64,000 bases of DNA from Pseudooceanicola atlanticus (GCF_000768315.1 NZ_AQQX01000003.1:124001-188000), one strand, 5' to 3'. Counted from the first letter of the stretch, positions 1 through 8,883 are shown. Notes: generated by a model from the letters alone, not told the origin. Translations and numbers: made by a program.

Positions 1-29
1 GGTCACTCTCGAACCGGGAGGAGACCATC

Positions 30-1010
30 ATGACCATGCGCGCATTCGTACAATCCGGAACCGGGGTAACCCTAGCCGAGGTGCCCGTGCCCTCGCCCGG
101 CCCCGACGACATTCTGACCCGGGTCACCGCCGCCGGGCTGAACCGCGCCGATCTGGGCATGGCGGCGGGGCATGCCCATGGCGCGGCCGGCGGGGCGGGC
201 ACGGTGCTGGGGCTGGAATGGGCCGGGGTCGTGGAAGAGGTCGGCGCGAACGTCACCCGCTTCAAGCCCGGCGACCGCGTGATGGCGTCGGGGCTGGGCG
301 GCTTTGCTGAAAAGGCGCTATCCGATCATCGCCGCACCTTTGCCTACCCCGATGAAACCATGAGCGAAATCGAGGGCGCCACCCTTTCCGTCGCCCTGCG
401 CACGATGCATGACGCACTGGTGCTGAACGGCGGCTTGAGCAAAGGGGAATCGGTGCTGATCCTCGGGGCCTCCTCCGGCGTGGGGATCATGGGGCTTCAG
501 ATCGCAGGGCTGATGGGCGCGGGCCAGGTGCTGGGCTCGTCGACCAATCCGACGCGCCGTGACCGGCTGGCCGAGTTCGGCGCGCAGGGGGTGATCGACA
601 CCTCCGCCTCCGGCTGGGCCGACCAGGTGTTGCAGGCCACCGGCGGGCGCGGCGTCGACCTGGTGGTCGACATGCTCTCGGGCCCTGGAACCAACGAAAC
701 CCTGCGCGCCACGGCCATCGGCGGGCGGATCGTCAATGTCGGGCGGCTGGCCGGGACCCGCGCCGAGTTCGATTTCGACCTGCACGCCCTGCGCCGCATC
801 CAGTATATCGGCGTGACCTTCCGCACCCGCACCGCCGACGAGGTGGGCGTGATCACCGAGGCCGTGGAACGCGATCTCTGGCCAGCCCTGCGCGAGGGCA
901 AGCTGCGCCTGCCCATCGACCGTGTCCTGCCCTTCACCGACACGCCCAAGGCGCTTGAGGAGATGGCCGCCAACCAGCATTTCGGCAAGATTGTCGTGAA
1001 GATGGAGTGA
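30..1010 (+). CDS. MDR-family NAD(P)H:quinone oxidoreductase-like protein
   Basis: Medium-chain dehydrogenase/reductase of 326 residues, normal length for the zinc-less quinone oxidoreductase branch. The N-terminal GroES-like domain carries GLEWAGVVEEVG (about 61-72) and FKPGDRV (78-84). The Rossmann dinucleotide-binding loop is ILGASSGVG (144-152), the AxxGVG pattern typical of NADPH:quinone reductases. The structural-zinc cysteine cluster of true alcohol dehydrogenases is absent, so a zinc-independent, soluble NADPH-dependent reductase is likely; the substrate cannot be read from sequence. The start is supported by GGGAGGAG just upstream. The gene converges on the next gene with one base between stop codons. 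Confidence 0.85.
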   Translation: MTMRAFVQSGTGVTLAEVPVPSPGPDDILTRVTAAGLNRADLGMAAGHAHGAAGGAGTVLGLEWAGVVEEVGANVTRFKPGDRVMASGLGGFAEKALSDHRRTFAYPDETMSEIEGATLSVALRTMHDALVLNGGLSKGESVLILGASSGVGIMGLQIAGLMGAGQVLGSSTNPTRRDRLAEFGAQGVIDTSASGWADQVLQATGGRGVDLVVDMLSGPGTNETLRATAIGGRIVNVGRLAGTRAEFDFDLHALRRIQYIGVTFRTRTADEVGVITEAVERDLWPALREGKLRLPIDRVLPFTDTPKALEEMAANQHFGKIVVKME

Positions 1011-1011
1011 G

Positions 1012-1599
1012 TTACGGCATCAGCACCTGGTTGCGCTGAAAGGTGGCCTCGTCCGCCGTCAGGTCGTCATAGACCACCAGCACATTCACCTGCTCAACCG
1101 ATCCCAGAGGATAGCTGCGGTACGGCAAACCGTCATCGGGGGTCAGCGCATTGGGAGCCGCGGTATCCTCGTGACAGGGCGGAAGCTGCCAATCCGCCGT
1201 CTCTTCCCCGTTGACCGAGAACCGCAACGCAACCAGCCCGCAGCGCCAGGCCATGATCTGGGTGACGTAGACCAGGTCGCGCCCGTCATATTCCCGCACC
1301 GCCACCCAGCTGGATTTCGTGGCGGTCAGGATCGGCTTGACCTCGGTTGCGGTGGTGAATTTTCCGGTCGGGATCTGCGGCTCTGCCGTATAGACGGGGC
1401 CTCCGGCTGCGGCCGGCGCATCCGGGCTGGCGGGTGACGCCGGAGCAGCGGGGCTGGCCGGTTCCGACGGTGTGGCGGGCCGCGAAATCGTGCTGGTGAC
1501 CGACCTGTCAGACGGCACCGAAACGGCCATATCCGTCCCCGATCCGCCCGAAAAACCGGCGGCCCCTGCGATGAATAAGATCCAGATCCAAAAGAACAT
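1012..1599 (-). CDS. Unnamed membrane-anchored or exported protein
   Basis: A 195-residue protein I do not recognise. A short hydrophobic N-terminus (MFFWIWILFIAGAAGF) looks like a signal anchor or signal peptide. A Pro/Ala/Ser-rich linker (about 38-65) follows, then a compact C-terminal domain of about 125 residues with two cysteines (in AWRCGL and LPPCHED) that could form a disulfide. Such a layout fits a periplasmic domain tethered to the inner membrane. It is divergent from the gene at 1721, with about 120 bp of AT-richer promoter-like DNA between them. No function can be assigned. Confidence 0.6.
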   Translation of the reverse strand: MFFWIWILFIAGAAGFSGGSGTDMAVSVPSDRSVTSTISRPATPSEPASPAAPASPASPDAPAAAGGPVYTAEPQIPTGKFTTATEVKPILTATKSSWVAVREYDGRDLVYVTQIMAWRCGLVALRFSVNGEETADWQLPPCHEDTAAPNALTPDDGLPYRSYPLGSVEQVNVLVVYDDLTADEATFQRNQVLMP

Positions 1600-1720
1600 A
1601 AGCGAAAACTCCGTTGCGGCGCGACGTCACAAGACTCTGCCTTTATTTTGCCATTATCTTTGCTACGGTCGGCCTCGCCAAGCTTTGATAATTTACAAAT
1701 AATTTAGGGTAGAAACTGCG

Positions 1721-2719
1721 ATGGCAAAGCAAGGGGCTGTGACACCCGACTTCAATATCATGATTGTCGGCCAGTCCGGCCGTCTTCAATACGAGGCGAT
1801 CATGTTCGCCGCCTCGCTTTTCGCCAACACAAAGGGCAAGCCGCGGCTTTTCGTGGCCGAACCTCAGCCGGGCCCGAACTGGGACGGCAACCCGACCATG
1901 CAGGGCCCCGTACGGCAATTGCTGACAGATCTGGGCGCCACGATTCTTCCTTTTGAAAACAAGGTTTTCGGCCAGACTTACCCCTATGGCAACAAGATCG
2001 AAGCGCTACAGGCCCTGCCCGAGAAAGAGCCCTTCGTCTTCTTCGACACCGACACGCTGATCCTGGACGATCTGCACGATGTGCCGTTCGATTTCTCGCG
2101 GCCTTCCGCCTCGCAGCGGGTCGAGGGGACATGGCCCAAGATCGAACTTTATGGCCCCGGCTACGGCGATATCTGGAAGTCGCTCTACGACAAGTTCGGG
2201 CTGGACTTCGAAAGCTCGCTGGACCTCGGCCAGCCCGACGAACATTGGCGCCGCTACCTCTATTTCAACGCCGGGTTCTTCTACTACGAATGCCCGCGCG
2301 TCTTTGGTGACCGGTTCCTCGACTATGCCGTGGCGATCCGCGATGACGCGCCGCCGGAACTGGCGTTGCAGACCATGGATCCGTGGCTGGACCAGGTGGC
2401 GCTGCCGCTGGTGATCCATTCCCTGGGCGGCGGACGCGAGGCGCTGCCGACCGGCTACCTCGACGGGTCCCACAGCTGTCATTACCGGGTGCTGCCGCTT
2501 CTCTATGCGCGCGAATCCGACCGGGCCGTCGACGTGATCGAAGATGTAACTTCGCCCAACAAGATCAAGAAAACGCTGAAGAATTATGAGCCGATCAAGC
2601 GGATGATCTACCAGGGGCGTGGCCAGAAGGTCCGCGCGCTCTTCGATCGCGACAACCTGCCCCGCAAGGAACAGGCCATCCGCAACCGGATCAAGCGCGA
2701 AGGCTTCTGGATGCGCTGA
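1721..2719 (+). CDS. Putative GT-A-type glycosyltransferase-like protein
   Basis: A 332-residue soluble protein with no signal peptide. Residues 104-115 contain FVFFDTDTLIL; the DTD (109-111) after a hydrophobic strand is the arrangement of the metal-binding DxD motif in GT-A glycosyltransferases such as GT8-like enzymes. Further on, YFNAGFFYYECP (about 182-193) resembles the FNAG motif that follows the acceptor region in those families. The C-terminal 40 residues are rich in Lys and Arg. Glycosyltransferase-like function is an inference from these motifs only. AT-rich DNA precedes the start, and the gene converges on the GIY-YIG gene with three bases between stops. Confidence 0.55.
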   Translation: MAKQGAVTPDFNIMIVGQSGRLQYEAIMFAASLFANTKGKPRLFVAEPQPGPNWDGNPTMQGPVRQLLTDLGATILPFENKVFGQTYPYGNKIEALQALPEKEPFVFFDTDTLILDDLHDVPFDFSRPSASQRVEGTWPKIELYGPGYGDIWKSLYDKFGLDFESSLDLGQPDEHWRRYLYFNAGFFYYECPRVFGDRFLDYAVAIRDDAPPELALQTMDPWLDQVALPLVIHSLGGGREALPTGYLDGSHSCHYRVLPLLYARESDRAVDVIEDVTSPNKIKKTLKNYEPIKRMIYQGRGQKVRALFDRDNLPRKEQAIRNRIKREGFWMR

Positions 2720-2722
2720 GGC

Positions 2723-3043
2723 TTAGGCCTCGATCGCCGTCGCGCCCAGCGTCTCGCACCAATGATCCCGCCGCTCCTGCGCCGTGTCGCGGCGCGCCAT
2801 CGGGCTGAGCGTCGGGTCCAGCTCTTCCAGCGCCTCGATCTCCAGGTTGCCATCCCAGGCGGCCTGCATCCCCTTGGTCCGGCAATCCTGCATCCGCAAG
2901 GTAAAGCTCAGCCGGTTGCGGATCGCCTCCACGTCCCGCGTCACACCGACCCAGACCTGCCCGCCGGTGCGGGCGGCATAGATCGTCCAAATCTCGTCCC
3001 GCTGTTTCCAGGCCGCGCGGGCGGCACGTCGGTCAATCGCCAT
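2723..3043 (-). CDS. GIY-YIG nuclease family small protein
   Basis: A 106-residue protein. The core WTIYAARTGGQVWVGVTRD (about 18-36) matches the two-strand GIY-YIG pattern in degenerate form (IYA...VWVGV), followed by an Arg-containing helix (AIRNRL). Small stand-alone proteins of this type are common in alphaproteobacteria, and their nuclease activity is usually unproven. The internal ATG at 3043 is chosen because GGAAAGGA lies at ideal spacing before it; the longer upstream frame overlaps the divergent gene. The spacer shared with the DUF2239 gene contains a near-palindrome at 3077-3092. Confidence 0.6.
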   Translation of the reverse strand: MAIDRRAARAAWKQRDEIWTIYAARTGGQVWVGVTRDVEAIRNRLSFTLRMQDCRTKGMQAAWDGNLEIEALEELDPTLSPMARRDTAQERRDHWCETLGATAIEA

Positions 3044-3076
3044 GATAATTCCTTTCCCGGCGCTGTTGATCATATT

Positions 3077-3092
3077 TTTACCCGGGTGTAAA
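3077..3092. promoter_or_regulatory. Near-palindromic operator candidate between divergent genes
   Basis: TTTACCCGGGTGTAAA lies in the 57-bp spacer between the GIY-YIG gene and the DUF2239 gene. The outer TTTAC and GTAAA arms are exact complements around a CCGGG-rich centre, typical of a dimeric repressor site overlapping both promoters. No regulator gene is adjacent. Basis: sequence symmetry only. Confidence 0.4.
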
Positions 3093-3100
3093 TAACCGAC

Positions 3101-3655
3101 ATGAGCAACGACCAATTTACCGCCTTCCAGGGCACATCCATCCTCGCCCGCGGCAGCAAGGCCCGCGTGGCCCACGCGCTGCACGATCTGGGCCACGGCC
3201 CGCATCCCGCTGATGTGCTTGTGTTTTCCGATGAAACAGGACGGGAGACCGACCTCGATCTATCCGGCAGCGCGTCGGACATCGCCGCGCGCTACACCGC
3301 CACGGAACAGCGCGAACCTGCCAGGCGCGGGCGCGGCCGGCCCAAGCTGGGCGTGAAGGCGAAGGAGGTCACCCTCCTGCCCCGGCACTGGGACTGGCTG
3401 GCCTCACAGCCCGGCGGTGCCTCGGCCACCTTGCGTCGGTTGATCGACGCCGCGCGGGCAGATGCACCGCCCAGCCCCGACCCGGCTTACCGCTTTGCCG
3501 CCTCCATGGCCGGCAACCTGCCCGGATACGAGGACGCGATGCGCCATCTGTTCGCGCATGACGGCCCGGCGCTGCGCGACGCGATCCGCGACTGGCCGAC
3601 CGATCTCAGGGAGTATTTCGCCAAACTGGCGGGGCTGGACGCTCAGGCCCCCTGA
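3101..3655 (+). CDS. DUF2239 family protein
   Basis: A 184-residue cytoplasmic protein matching the DUF2239 layout. The N-terminal part (TAFQGTSILARG...VLVFSDETGRETDLDL) is followed by a basic GRGRPKLGVKAKEVTLLPRHWDWL segment (about 77-100) and an S/T-L-R-R-L-I-DAARA helix. The middle segment resembles a ribbon-helix-helix/AT-hook-like DNA-binding surface: GRGRPKLG is an AT-hook-like run and TLLPRHWDWLASQPGGASATLRRLI reads like a strand-helix-helix. DNA binding is inferred. It is divergent from the GIY-YIG gene, with a palindrome in the promoter region that it might itself bind. Confidence 0.7.
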   Translation: MSNDQFTAFQGTSILARGSKARVAHALHDLGHGPHPADVLVFSDETGRETDLDLSGSASDIAARYTATEQREPARRGRGRPKLGVKAKEVTLLPRHWDWLASQPGGASATLRRLIDAARADAPPSPDPAYRFAASMAGNLPGYEDAMRHLFAHDGPALRDAIRDWPTDLREYFAKLAGLDAQAP

Positions 3656-3682
3656 GCGCCCAACATATTTGCAAAACGCGGA

Positions 3683-4099
3683 TCAGCCCTTTGCAAACAA
3701 ACCCTCGTAATCACGGAACCCTTTGATCTCGATCGGGTTTCCGGACGGGTCGCGGAAGAACATGGTCCATTGCTCGCCCGGCTCGCCTTCGAACCGCACA
3801 GACGGCTCCAGCACGAAAGCCACGTTGGCCGCCTTCAGCCGTTCGGCCATCTCCTGCCAGCGCTCCAGCGGCAGCACGAATCCGAAATGCGGCATCGGCA
3901 CCATGTGCTCGCCGACCTTCCCGGTATCGGTCGTGGCAAAGGGCGGGCCCAGATGCAGCGACAATTGGTGGCCGAACAGGTCGAAATCCACCCAGGTTTC
4001 GGTGCTGCGCCCCTCTTCGGCGCCCAGGACGGTGCCATAAAAGTCCCGCGCCTCTTCCAGAGACGTGACGTGGATGGCAAGGTGAAACGGGGGGATCAT
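3683..4099 (-). CDS. VOC (glyoxalase/bleomycin-resistance) family protein
   Basis: A 138-residue single-repeat vicinal oxygen chelate protein. It opens with FHLAIHVTSLEEARDFYGTVLGAEEGR, the standard beta-alpha-beta start of VOC modules, and ends with TMFFRDPSGNPIEIKGF, the DPxGNxIE signature carrying a metal-ligand Glu. The substrate is unknown; homologues include dioxygenase- and glyoxalase-like proteins. Translation is placed at the internal ATG (4099), which has AGGAG seven to eight bases upstream and gives the normal family length. It diverges from the sulfhydrylase gene. Confidence 0.8.
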   Translation of the reverse strand: MIPPFHLAIHVTSLEEARDFYGTVLGAEEGRSTETWVDFDLFGHQLSLHLGPPFATTDTGKVGEHMVPMPHFGFVLPLERWQEMAERLKAANVAFVLEPSVRFEGEPGEQWTMFFRDPSGNPIEIKGFRDYEGLFAKG

Positions 4100-4191
4100 G
4101 GCGGTCTCCTGATGCGAGATGGTTGAGCGCGAAGCTGCGATCCCGTAAGCACTTTGACAACCGCAAAGACGGCATTTCAGGGAGGACATTC

Positions 4192-5472
4192 ATGACCTAC
4201 GGTTTCGACACGCTGCAAATCCATGCAGGCGCACGCCCGGACCCCGCGACGGGCGCCCGGCAGACACCCATCTACCAGACCACGGCCTACGTGTTCCGCG
4301 ACGCGGATCACGCCGCCGCACTCTTCAACCTGCAAGAGGTCGGCTACATCTATTCCCGCCTCACCAACCCCACCGTCGCCGTCCTTCAGGAACGCATCGC
4401 GACGCTGGAAGGCGGTGCCGGGGCGGTCTGCTGCTCCTCCGGCCATGCAGCGCAAATCATGGCGCTGTTCCCGCTTATGGCTCCGGGCCGGAATATCGTC
4501 GTATCGACAAGGCTTTATGGCGGATCCATCACCCAGTTCAGCCAGACGATCAAACGCTTTGGCTGGTCGGCGACCTTCGTCGATTTCGATGACCTCGACG
4601 CCGTGAAGGCCGCCATCGACGACGACACGCGCGCAGTGTTCTGCGAATCCATCGCCAATCCGGGCGGCTACATCACCGATCTCGACGCGATCGCCAAGAT
4701 CGCGGACGAGGCCGGCCTGCCGCTGATCGTCGACAACACTTCGGCCACGCCCTACCTTTGCCGCCCCATCGAGCATGGCGCGACGCTGGTCGTGCATTCC
4801 ATGACCAAGTACCTGACCGGCAACGGCACCGTCACCGGCGGCGTGGTCGTCGACTCGGGCAATTTCGACTGGTCCGCCTCGGACAAGTTCCCGTCGCTGT
4901 CCCAGCCCGAACCCGCCTATCACGGTCTGAAGTTTCACGAGACCTTCGGCCCCCTCGCCTTCACCTTCCACGGCATCGCCATCGGTCTGCGCGACCTCGG
5001 CATGACGCTGAACCCGCAGGCCGCCCATTACACGCTGATGGGGATCGAGACGCTGTCGCTGCGCATGGAACGGCACACGGCCAATGCGCTGAAGGTCGCG
5101 ACCTGGCTCGAAAACGATCCGCGGGTGGATTACGTGACCTATGCCGGTCTGCCCTCCTCGCCCTATGCCGACCGGGTGCCGCGCATCTGTCCCAAGGGCA
5201 CCGGCGGGCTTTTCACCTTTGCACTCAAGGCCGGATACGAGGCCTGCGTGAAATTCGTCGACTCGGTCGAGATCTTCAGCCATGTCGCCAACCTGGGCGA
5301 TACGCGGTCGCTGGTGATCCATTCCGCCTCAACCACGCACCGCCAGCTGACAGAGGACCAGCAGAAGGCCGCAGGCGCCGCCCCCGAGGTCGTTCGCGTC
5401 TCCATCGGCATCGAGGATCCCGATGATTTGATCGCCGATCTCGACCAGGCGCTTGCCAAAGCCTGCGGATGA
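4192..5472 (+). CDS. metY: O-acetylhomoserine sulfhydrylase (Cys/Met metabolism PLP enzyme)
   Basis: A 426-residue fold-type I PLP enzyme that makes homocysteine from O-acetylhomoserine and sulfide. The family start (GFDTLQIHAG, RQTPIYQTTAYVF, YSRLTNPTVAVLQERIATLEGG) is intact. The PLP lysine is K206 in HSMTKYLTGNGTVTGG; Asn replaces the more usual His after the Gly, a variant I associate with alphaproteobacterial members. The start at 4192 is set by AGGGAGGA upstream and by the family N-terminus. About 90 bp separate it from the divergent VOC gene. Trans-sulfuration lyases are related, but the length and the start motif favour MetY. Confidence 0.88.
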   Translation: MTYGFDTLQIHAGARPDPATGARQTPIYQTTAYVFRDADHAAALFNLQEVGYIYSRLTNPTVAVLQERIATLEGGAGAVCCSSGHAAQIMALFPLMAPGRNIVVSTRLYGGSITQFSQTIKRFGWSATFVDFDDLDAVKAAIDDDTRAVFCESIANPGGYITDLDAIAKIADEAGLPLIVDNTSATPYLCRPIEHGATLVVHSMTKYLTGNGTVTGGVVVDSGNFDWSASDKFPSLSQPEPAYHGLKFHETFGPLAFTFHGIAIGLRDLGMTLNPQAAHYTLMGIETLSLRMERHTANALKVATWLENDPRVDYVTYAGLPSSPYADRVPRICPKGTGGLFTFALKAGYEACVKFVDSVEIFSHVANLGDTRSLVIHSASTTHRQLTEDQQKAAGAAPEVVRVSIGIEDPDDLIADLDQALAKACG

Positions 5473-5601
5473 TCGCCAAGTACCTGCAATCAGGGACGGA
5501 TCACCTTTTCCTATTGTTAACCCTGATATAGGATCACGCAGATGCCGGGCCTCCGCGGGGGCCCGGCTCAGGCCTTTGCTGACGCCGCAGATGACGGGGA
5601 C

Positions 5602-8600
5602 ATGAAACCAAATTTCGCGCTGATACTGTCGCTTGATGGGATTTCCCTGCTGCAACGCTCGTCTCCGGGATGGGCGCTGGTTGGTGAGGCCGCGCCGGAT
5701 GCCGACGATCTCGATACCCGCATGGCCGAGCTTCGCCAGATGGCCGAGGCGCTGTCGCCCGGCGATCTGACCTGCAAGGTCGTCGTGCCCAATGACCAGA
5801 TCCGGTTCCTGTCTGTCTCGGGCATTCCCGCCGACCCGGTGTCGCGCAAACGCGCCGTGCAGACCGCGCTGGAAGGCGCCACGCCCTATTCCCTGGACGA
5901 ACTCAGCTGCGACAGCACCATTTCGGGCGGAGAGCTTCAGATCGCCGCCGTGGCGCTGGAAACCCTGGACGAGGCCGATGCCTTCGCCCGCGGCTATGGC
6001 TTCCACCCCGTCTCTTTCGTCGCCCGCCCCGAGGCCGGCGAATATAACGGAGAGCCGTTCTTCGGTGCCGCCGAGGATATTCCCGGCGGCGAAACCGTCG
6101 AACGCGACCTGATCCCGATCCGCGTGTCCGGCCGCGCCAAGGTGCCAGAGTTGAAAGCCGCGGAGGCGCCCGCGCCGCGGACCGAGCCCACGCCCGCGGC
6201 CGAACCCGCACCGGCGGCTGAGCCTGCGCCGGAGGAAAAGGCGAAAGAGGATAAAGAGGAAGACCTCCCCGCGATCTCCTTCAGCTCCGTTCGCAAACGT
6301 CCGCCGGAGCCGCGCAAAGCCGATGCCGACAAGGATGCGGTTGAAGAAAAGGCCCGGGCTTCCGAAACGAAACCGGACACGTCCGACGCGTCCGCGACGG
6401 ATGCCGGCCCCACGCTGACTCCACCGGTTCACACCCCGGCGGACCCCGCCTCGCCTGTCGCCGCTGACAGCGCCGTCGCCAAGCCCTCCACCCCGGCGAA
6501 TCCCGCGGCCAAGGCCAAGCCCGCGAAACCGGCCAAGCCTCGGAAATCCTTCGGCCTGCGAGAAAAGGTCGACCAGATTCGCGACCCGAACCGCAAGTTC
6601 GAGGGCTTAGGACTCGGCATCATGTCCCGCGTTCGGAACCTGCGCGACGCCGCCAAGACCAGGGTCGAAGCACAACGCAAGGCCCGCAAGGACGCCGCAG
6701 AGGCCAGGGACCTGGCCGAAAAGGCCGCCCTGATCGCCAAACCCGCGGTCCAGCTTCCCAAGCCCGAGGACAAATCCGCCCCGCCTGCCAAGCAGAGCCT
6801 CAAGGATCTGCCGCTGCCCAAGATGGCCGTGCCCGCCGCGACCAAGGCCCCCTCTGCCAAGCTGCCGGACCTGCCCAAGGCACCGTCGGTCAAGCCGGGT
6901 GACGCGCCCGCTGCCAAGGCCGACACGAAGACGCCCAAGCCCGACGCCAAGGCCAAGAAACCCAAGCGGGGCAAGGCCAAGGACGCCGCAAAAGTCATCG
7001 AACCCGCGCCCAAGACCCCGTCGCCGGCTGCGCTAAAGAAACCCGATCCCTTCGCACTGCCGCCCGGCGCCTCGACGGCGCCGCCAATGGCCGGGGCGCT
7101 CAGCGCCAAGCAGCGCAAGTCCGAAGCCGAACGGATGACGGTCTTCGGCGCCCGCAATGCAGGCAGCGCCCCGCGTGATCGACGCTACCTGGGTGTCGTT
7201 CTGACGGTGCTGCTGGTGCTCTTCATGGCCGGTGTCGCCGCCTGGGCCTCCGTCTTCCTGGATGAGCGGATGGTGTCCCTGCTGACGCCGCGCGATGATG
7301 TTCAAGAGGCCGCTCTGACCCCCGACGAAGGCGGCGGCGAAAGCTTCGTGCCGCCCGGCCCCGGTGTCGATGCGCCTGAGGACGGTGTCGTTCTGCCCTC
7401 CGCCCTGCCCAGTCAGACGGATGAGACCGACACGGCCGAGGCCCCCGCAGAGGACGCGACCGAACCGGGCCCGGAGGCCACGACCGACAGCGCCGCGTTC
7501 GACCTGCCCGCCAAAGATGCGGAGGCAGAGGCCCGCTATGCCGCCACCGGCATCTGGCAGCGGTCGCCCGAGGCGCCGGATACTGCGCCCGAAACCACCA
7601 CCGGACCCGAGAGCCTGCCGCAGATCGCGGGCGTGGGGTCGCGCAATCCGACGATCAGCCTGGCCGCGCTGACGCCCGACACGCCGCCCGAAACACCCCT
7701 GCCCGCGCCCGGCCCCGGCTACCGCGCGGACATGGATGAACGCGGCCTCGTCATCGCCACGCCCGATGGCGCGATGGCCCCGACCGGCACCATGATCTAC
7801 GCTGGCCCGCCGCCCGTCGTGCCGCCCCTGCGCCCGGGCGAAGAGCCGCCGGAGGTCAAACCGGAGCCCGCCGCCGCTCCGCCAGCCGAGGACCAGTCCG
7901 AACCGGACGCCGCGCCGGAGGATGTGACCGAAGACACCATCGACCCGGACGCCCCTACGGTAACAGCTGAGGAAACGGCAGAGGACACGACCGACGCCGA
8001 CACGCCGACCGACACGGCAGAGGCCACCGATACGGTTGAGGAAGAGCCGGCCCCGACGCCCGGCCCCTTCGCCGACATCCGCCCCCGCCTGCGCCCCGGC
8101 AGCGAAACGGAGACCGACACTGCCGAGGCAGAGCTGTCGGCCGAGGAACGCGCCGCCGCCCTCGCCCTGGGCCAGATTGAGGCGACGGAGGACGACACCA
8201 CCGACGCCGCGCAGGATCAACCCGCCGACACCGCCGATACCTCGCAAGACAGCCCCGAATCCGACGCCACAGGCGAGGATGCCGCGCTGGACGACGCCGC
8301 TATCGAAGAAGGCACCGCCATAGCCGAGGACGCGACCCAGGACGATGTGGTCCTCGCCGCCGCGGCCTCTCTCGCGCAGGATGCCGTGCGCCGCCCGCAG
8401 GCCCGTCCCGGTTCGCTGATCGCGGACGAGGATCGCTCCTCCGTAGCGGCCGGGATCGCCGGGATCGGCACCGAGGACGAGGCAGAGGCCGACGCCACCG
8501 AAGAAGAGGCGATCGACCGCCCCGAACCCGATTTTGTGGCCCTGCGCCCGCAGACCCGCCCCGGCAATATCGAAGAACTGGCCGCCATTGCGCGCGCCAC

Positions 8601-8883
8601 GCCGATCCCGCCGCCCTCGGTCGAGCCGGCCGTGCCCTCGCGCACCTCCGTCGCGCGGCAGGCCACCGTGCGGGACGCCATCGACCTGAGCGCGATCAAC
8701 CTGATCGGCGTCTATGGCCAGCCGTCGGACCGCCGCGCGCTGGTGCGTCTGGCCAATGGCCGCTACCGCAAGGTCGAGGTCGGCGACCGTATCGACGGGG
8801 GCCGCGTGCTCGCCATCGGCGAAAGCACCCTGCGCTACCAGAAGGACGGCCGGAACGTCACCCTCGACATGCCAAGCGGCTGA
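5602..8883 (+). CDS. Large bitopic protein with PilM/GspL-like N-terminus and PilP-like C-terminus
   Basis: A 1093-residue protein. Residues 1-145 (LILSLDGISLLQR, VVPNDQIRFLSV, AVQTALEGATPYSLDEL) resemble the actin-like start of PilM/GspL assembly proteins. Residues about 190-520 are Ala/Pro/Lys/Glu-rich low complexity. One membrane segment follows (about 530-552, VVLTVLLVLFMAGVAAWASV), then an acidic Asp/Glu/Thr/Ala-rich periplasmic region. The folded end (about 1027-1093: NLIGVYGQPSDRRALVRLANG, KVEVGDRIDGGRVLAIGES) looks like the beta-domain of PilP/GspC. The motif RPxxRPG occurs at 827-833, 931-937 and 982-988. The start at 5602 follows GACGGGGA; an upstream in-frame ATG at 5542 lacks a good site. 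An envelope-spanning assembly or tethering role is inferred. No other pilus or secretion gene is nearby. Confidence 0.7.
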   Translation: MKPNFALILSLDGISLLQRSSPGWALVGEAAPDADDLDTRMAELRQMAEALSPGDLTCKVVVPNDQIRFLSVSGIPADPVSRKRAVQTALEGATPYSLDELSCDSTISGGELQIAAVALETLDEADAFARGYGFHPVSFVARPEAGEYNGEPFFGAAEDIPGGETVERDLIPIRVSGRAKVPELKAAEAPAPRTEPTPAAEPAPAAEPAPEEKAKEDKEEDLPAISFSSVRKRPPEPRKADADKDAVEEKARASETKPDTSDASATDAGPTLTPPVHTPADPASPVAADSAVAKPSTPANPAAKAKPAKPAKPRKSFGLREKVDQIRDPNRKFEGLGLGIMSRVRNLRDAAKTRVEAQRKARKDAAEARDLAEKAALIAKPAVQLPKPEDKSAPPAKQSLKDLPLPKMAVPAATKAPSAKLPDLPKAPSVKPGDAPAAKADTKTPKPDAKAKKPKRGKAKDAAKVIEPAPKTPSPAALKKPDPFALPPGASTAPPMAGALSAKQRKSEAERMTVFGARNAGSAPRDRRYLGVVLTVLLVLFMAGVAAWASVFLDERMVSLLTPRDDVQEAALTPDEGGGESFVPPGPGVDAPEDGVVLPSALPSQTDETDTAEAPAEDATEPGPEATTDSAAFDLPAKDAEAEARYAATGIWQRSPEAPDTAPETTTGPESLPQIAGVGSRNPTISLAALTPDTPPETPLPAPGPGYRADMDERGLVIATPDGAMAPTGTMIYAGPPPVVPPLRPGEEPPEVKPEPAAAPPAEDQSEPDAAPEDVTEDTIDPDAPTVTAEETAEDTTDADTPTDTAEATDTVEEEPAPTPGPFADIRPRLRPGSETETDTAEAELSAEERAAALALGQIEATEDDTTDAAQDQPADTADTSQDSPESDATGEDAALDDAAIEEGTAIAEDATQDDVVLAAAASLAQDAVRRPQARPGSLIADEDRSSVAAGIAGIGTEDEAEADATEEEAIDRPEPDFVALRPQTRPGNIEELAAIARATPIPPPSVEPAVPSRTSVARQATVRDAIDLSAINLIGVYGQPSDRRALVRLANGRYRKVEVGDRIDGGRVLAIGESTLRYQKDGRNVTLDMPSG

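Noticed and set aside
4100-4191. Possible SAM-II-like riboswitch before the O-acetylhomoserine sulfhydrylase gene
   Set aside because: A segment with ACAACCGCAAAGACGG faintly resembles the 3' core of SAM-II RNAs, but the 5' pairing and the conserved pseudoknot bases are not visible. A cmsearch with the SAM-II model (RF00521) would decide.
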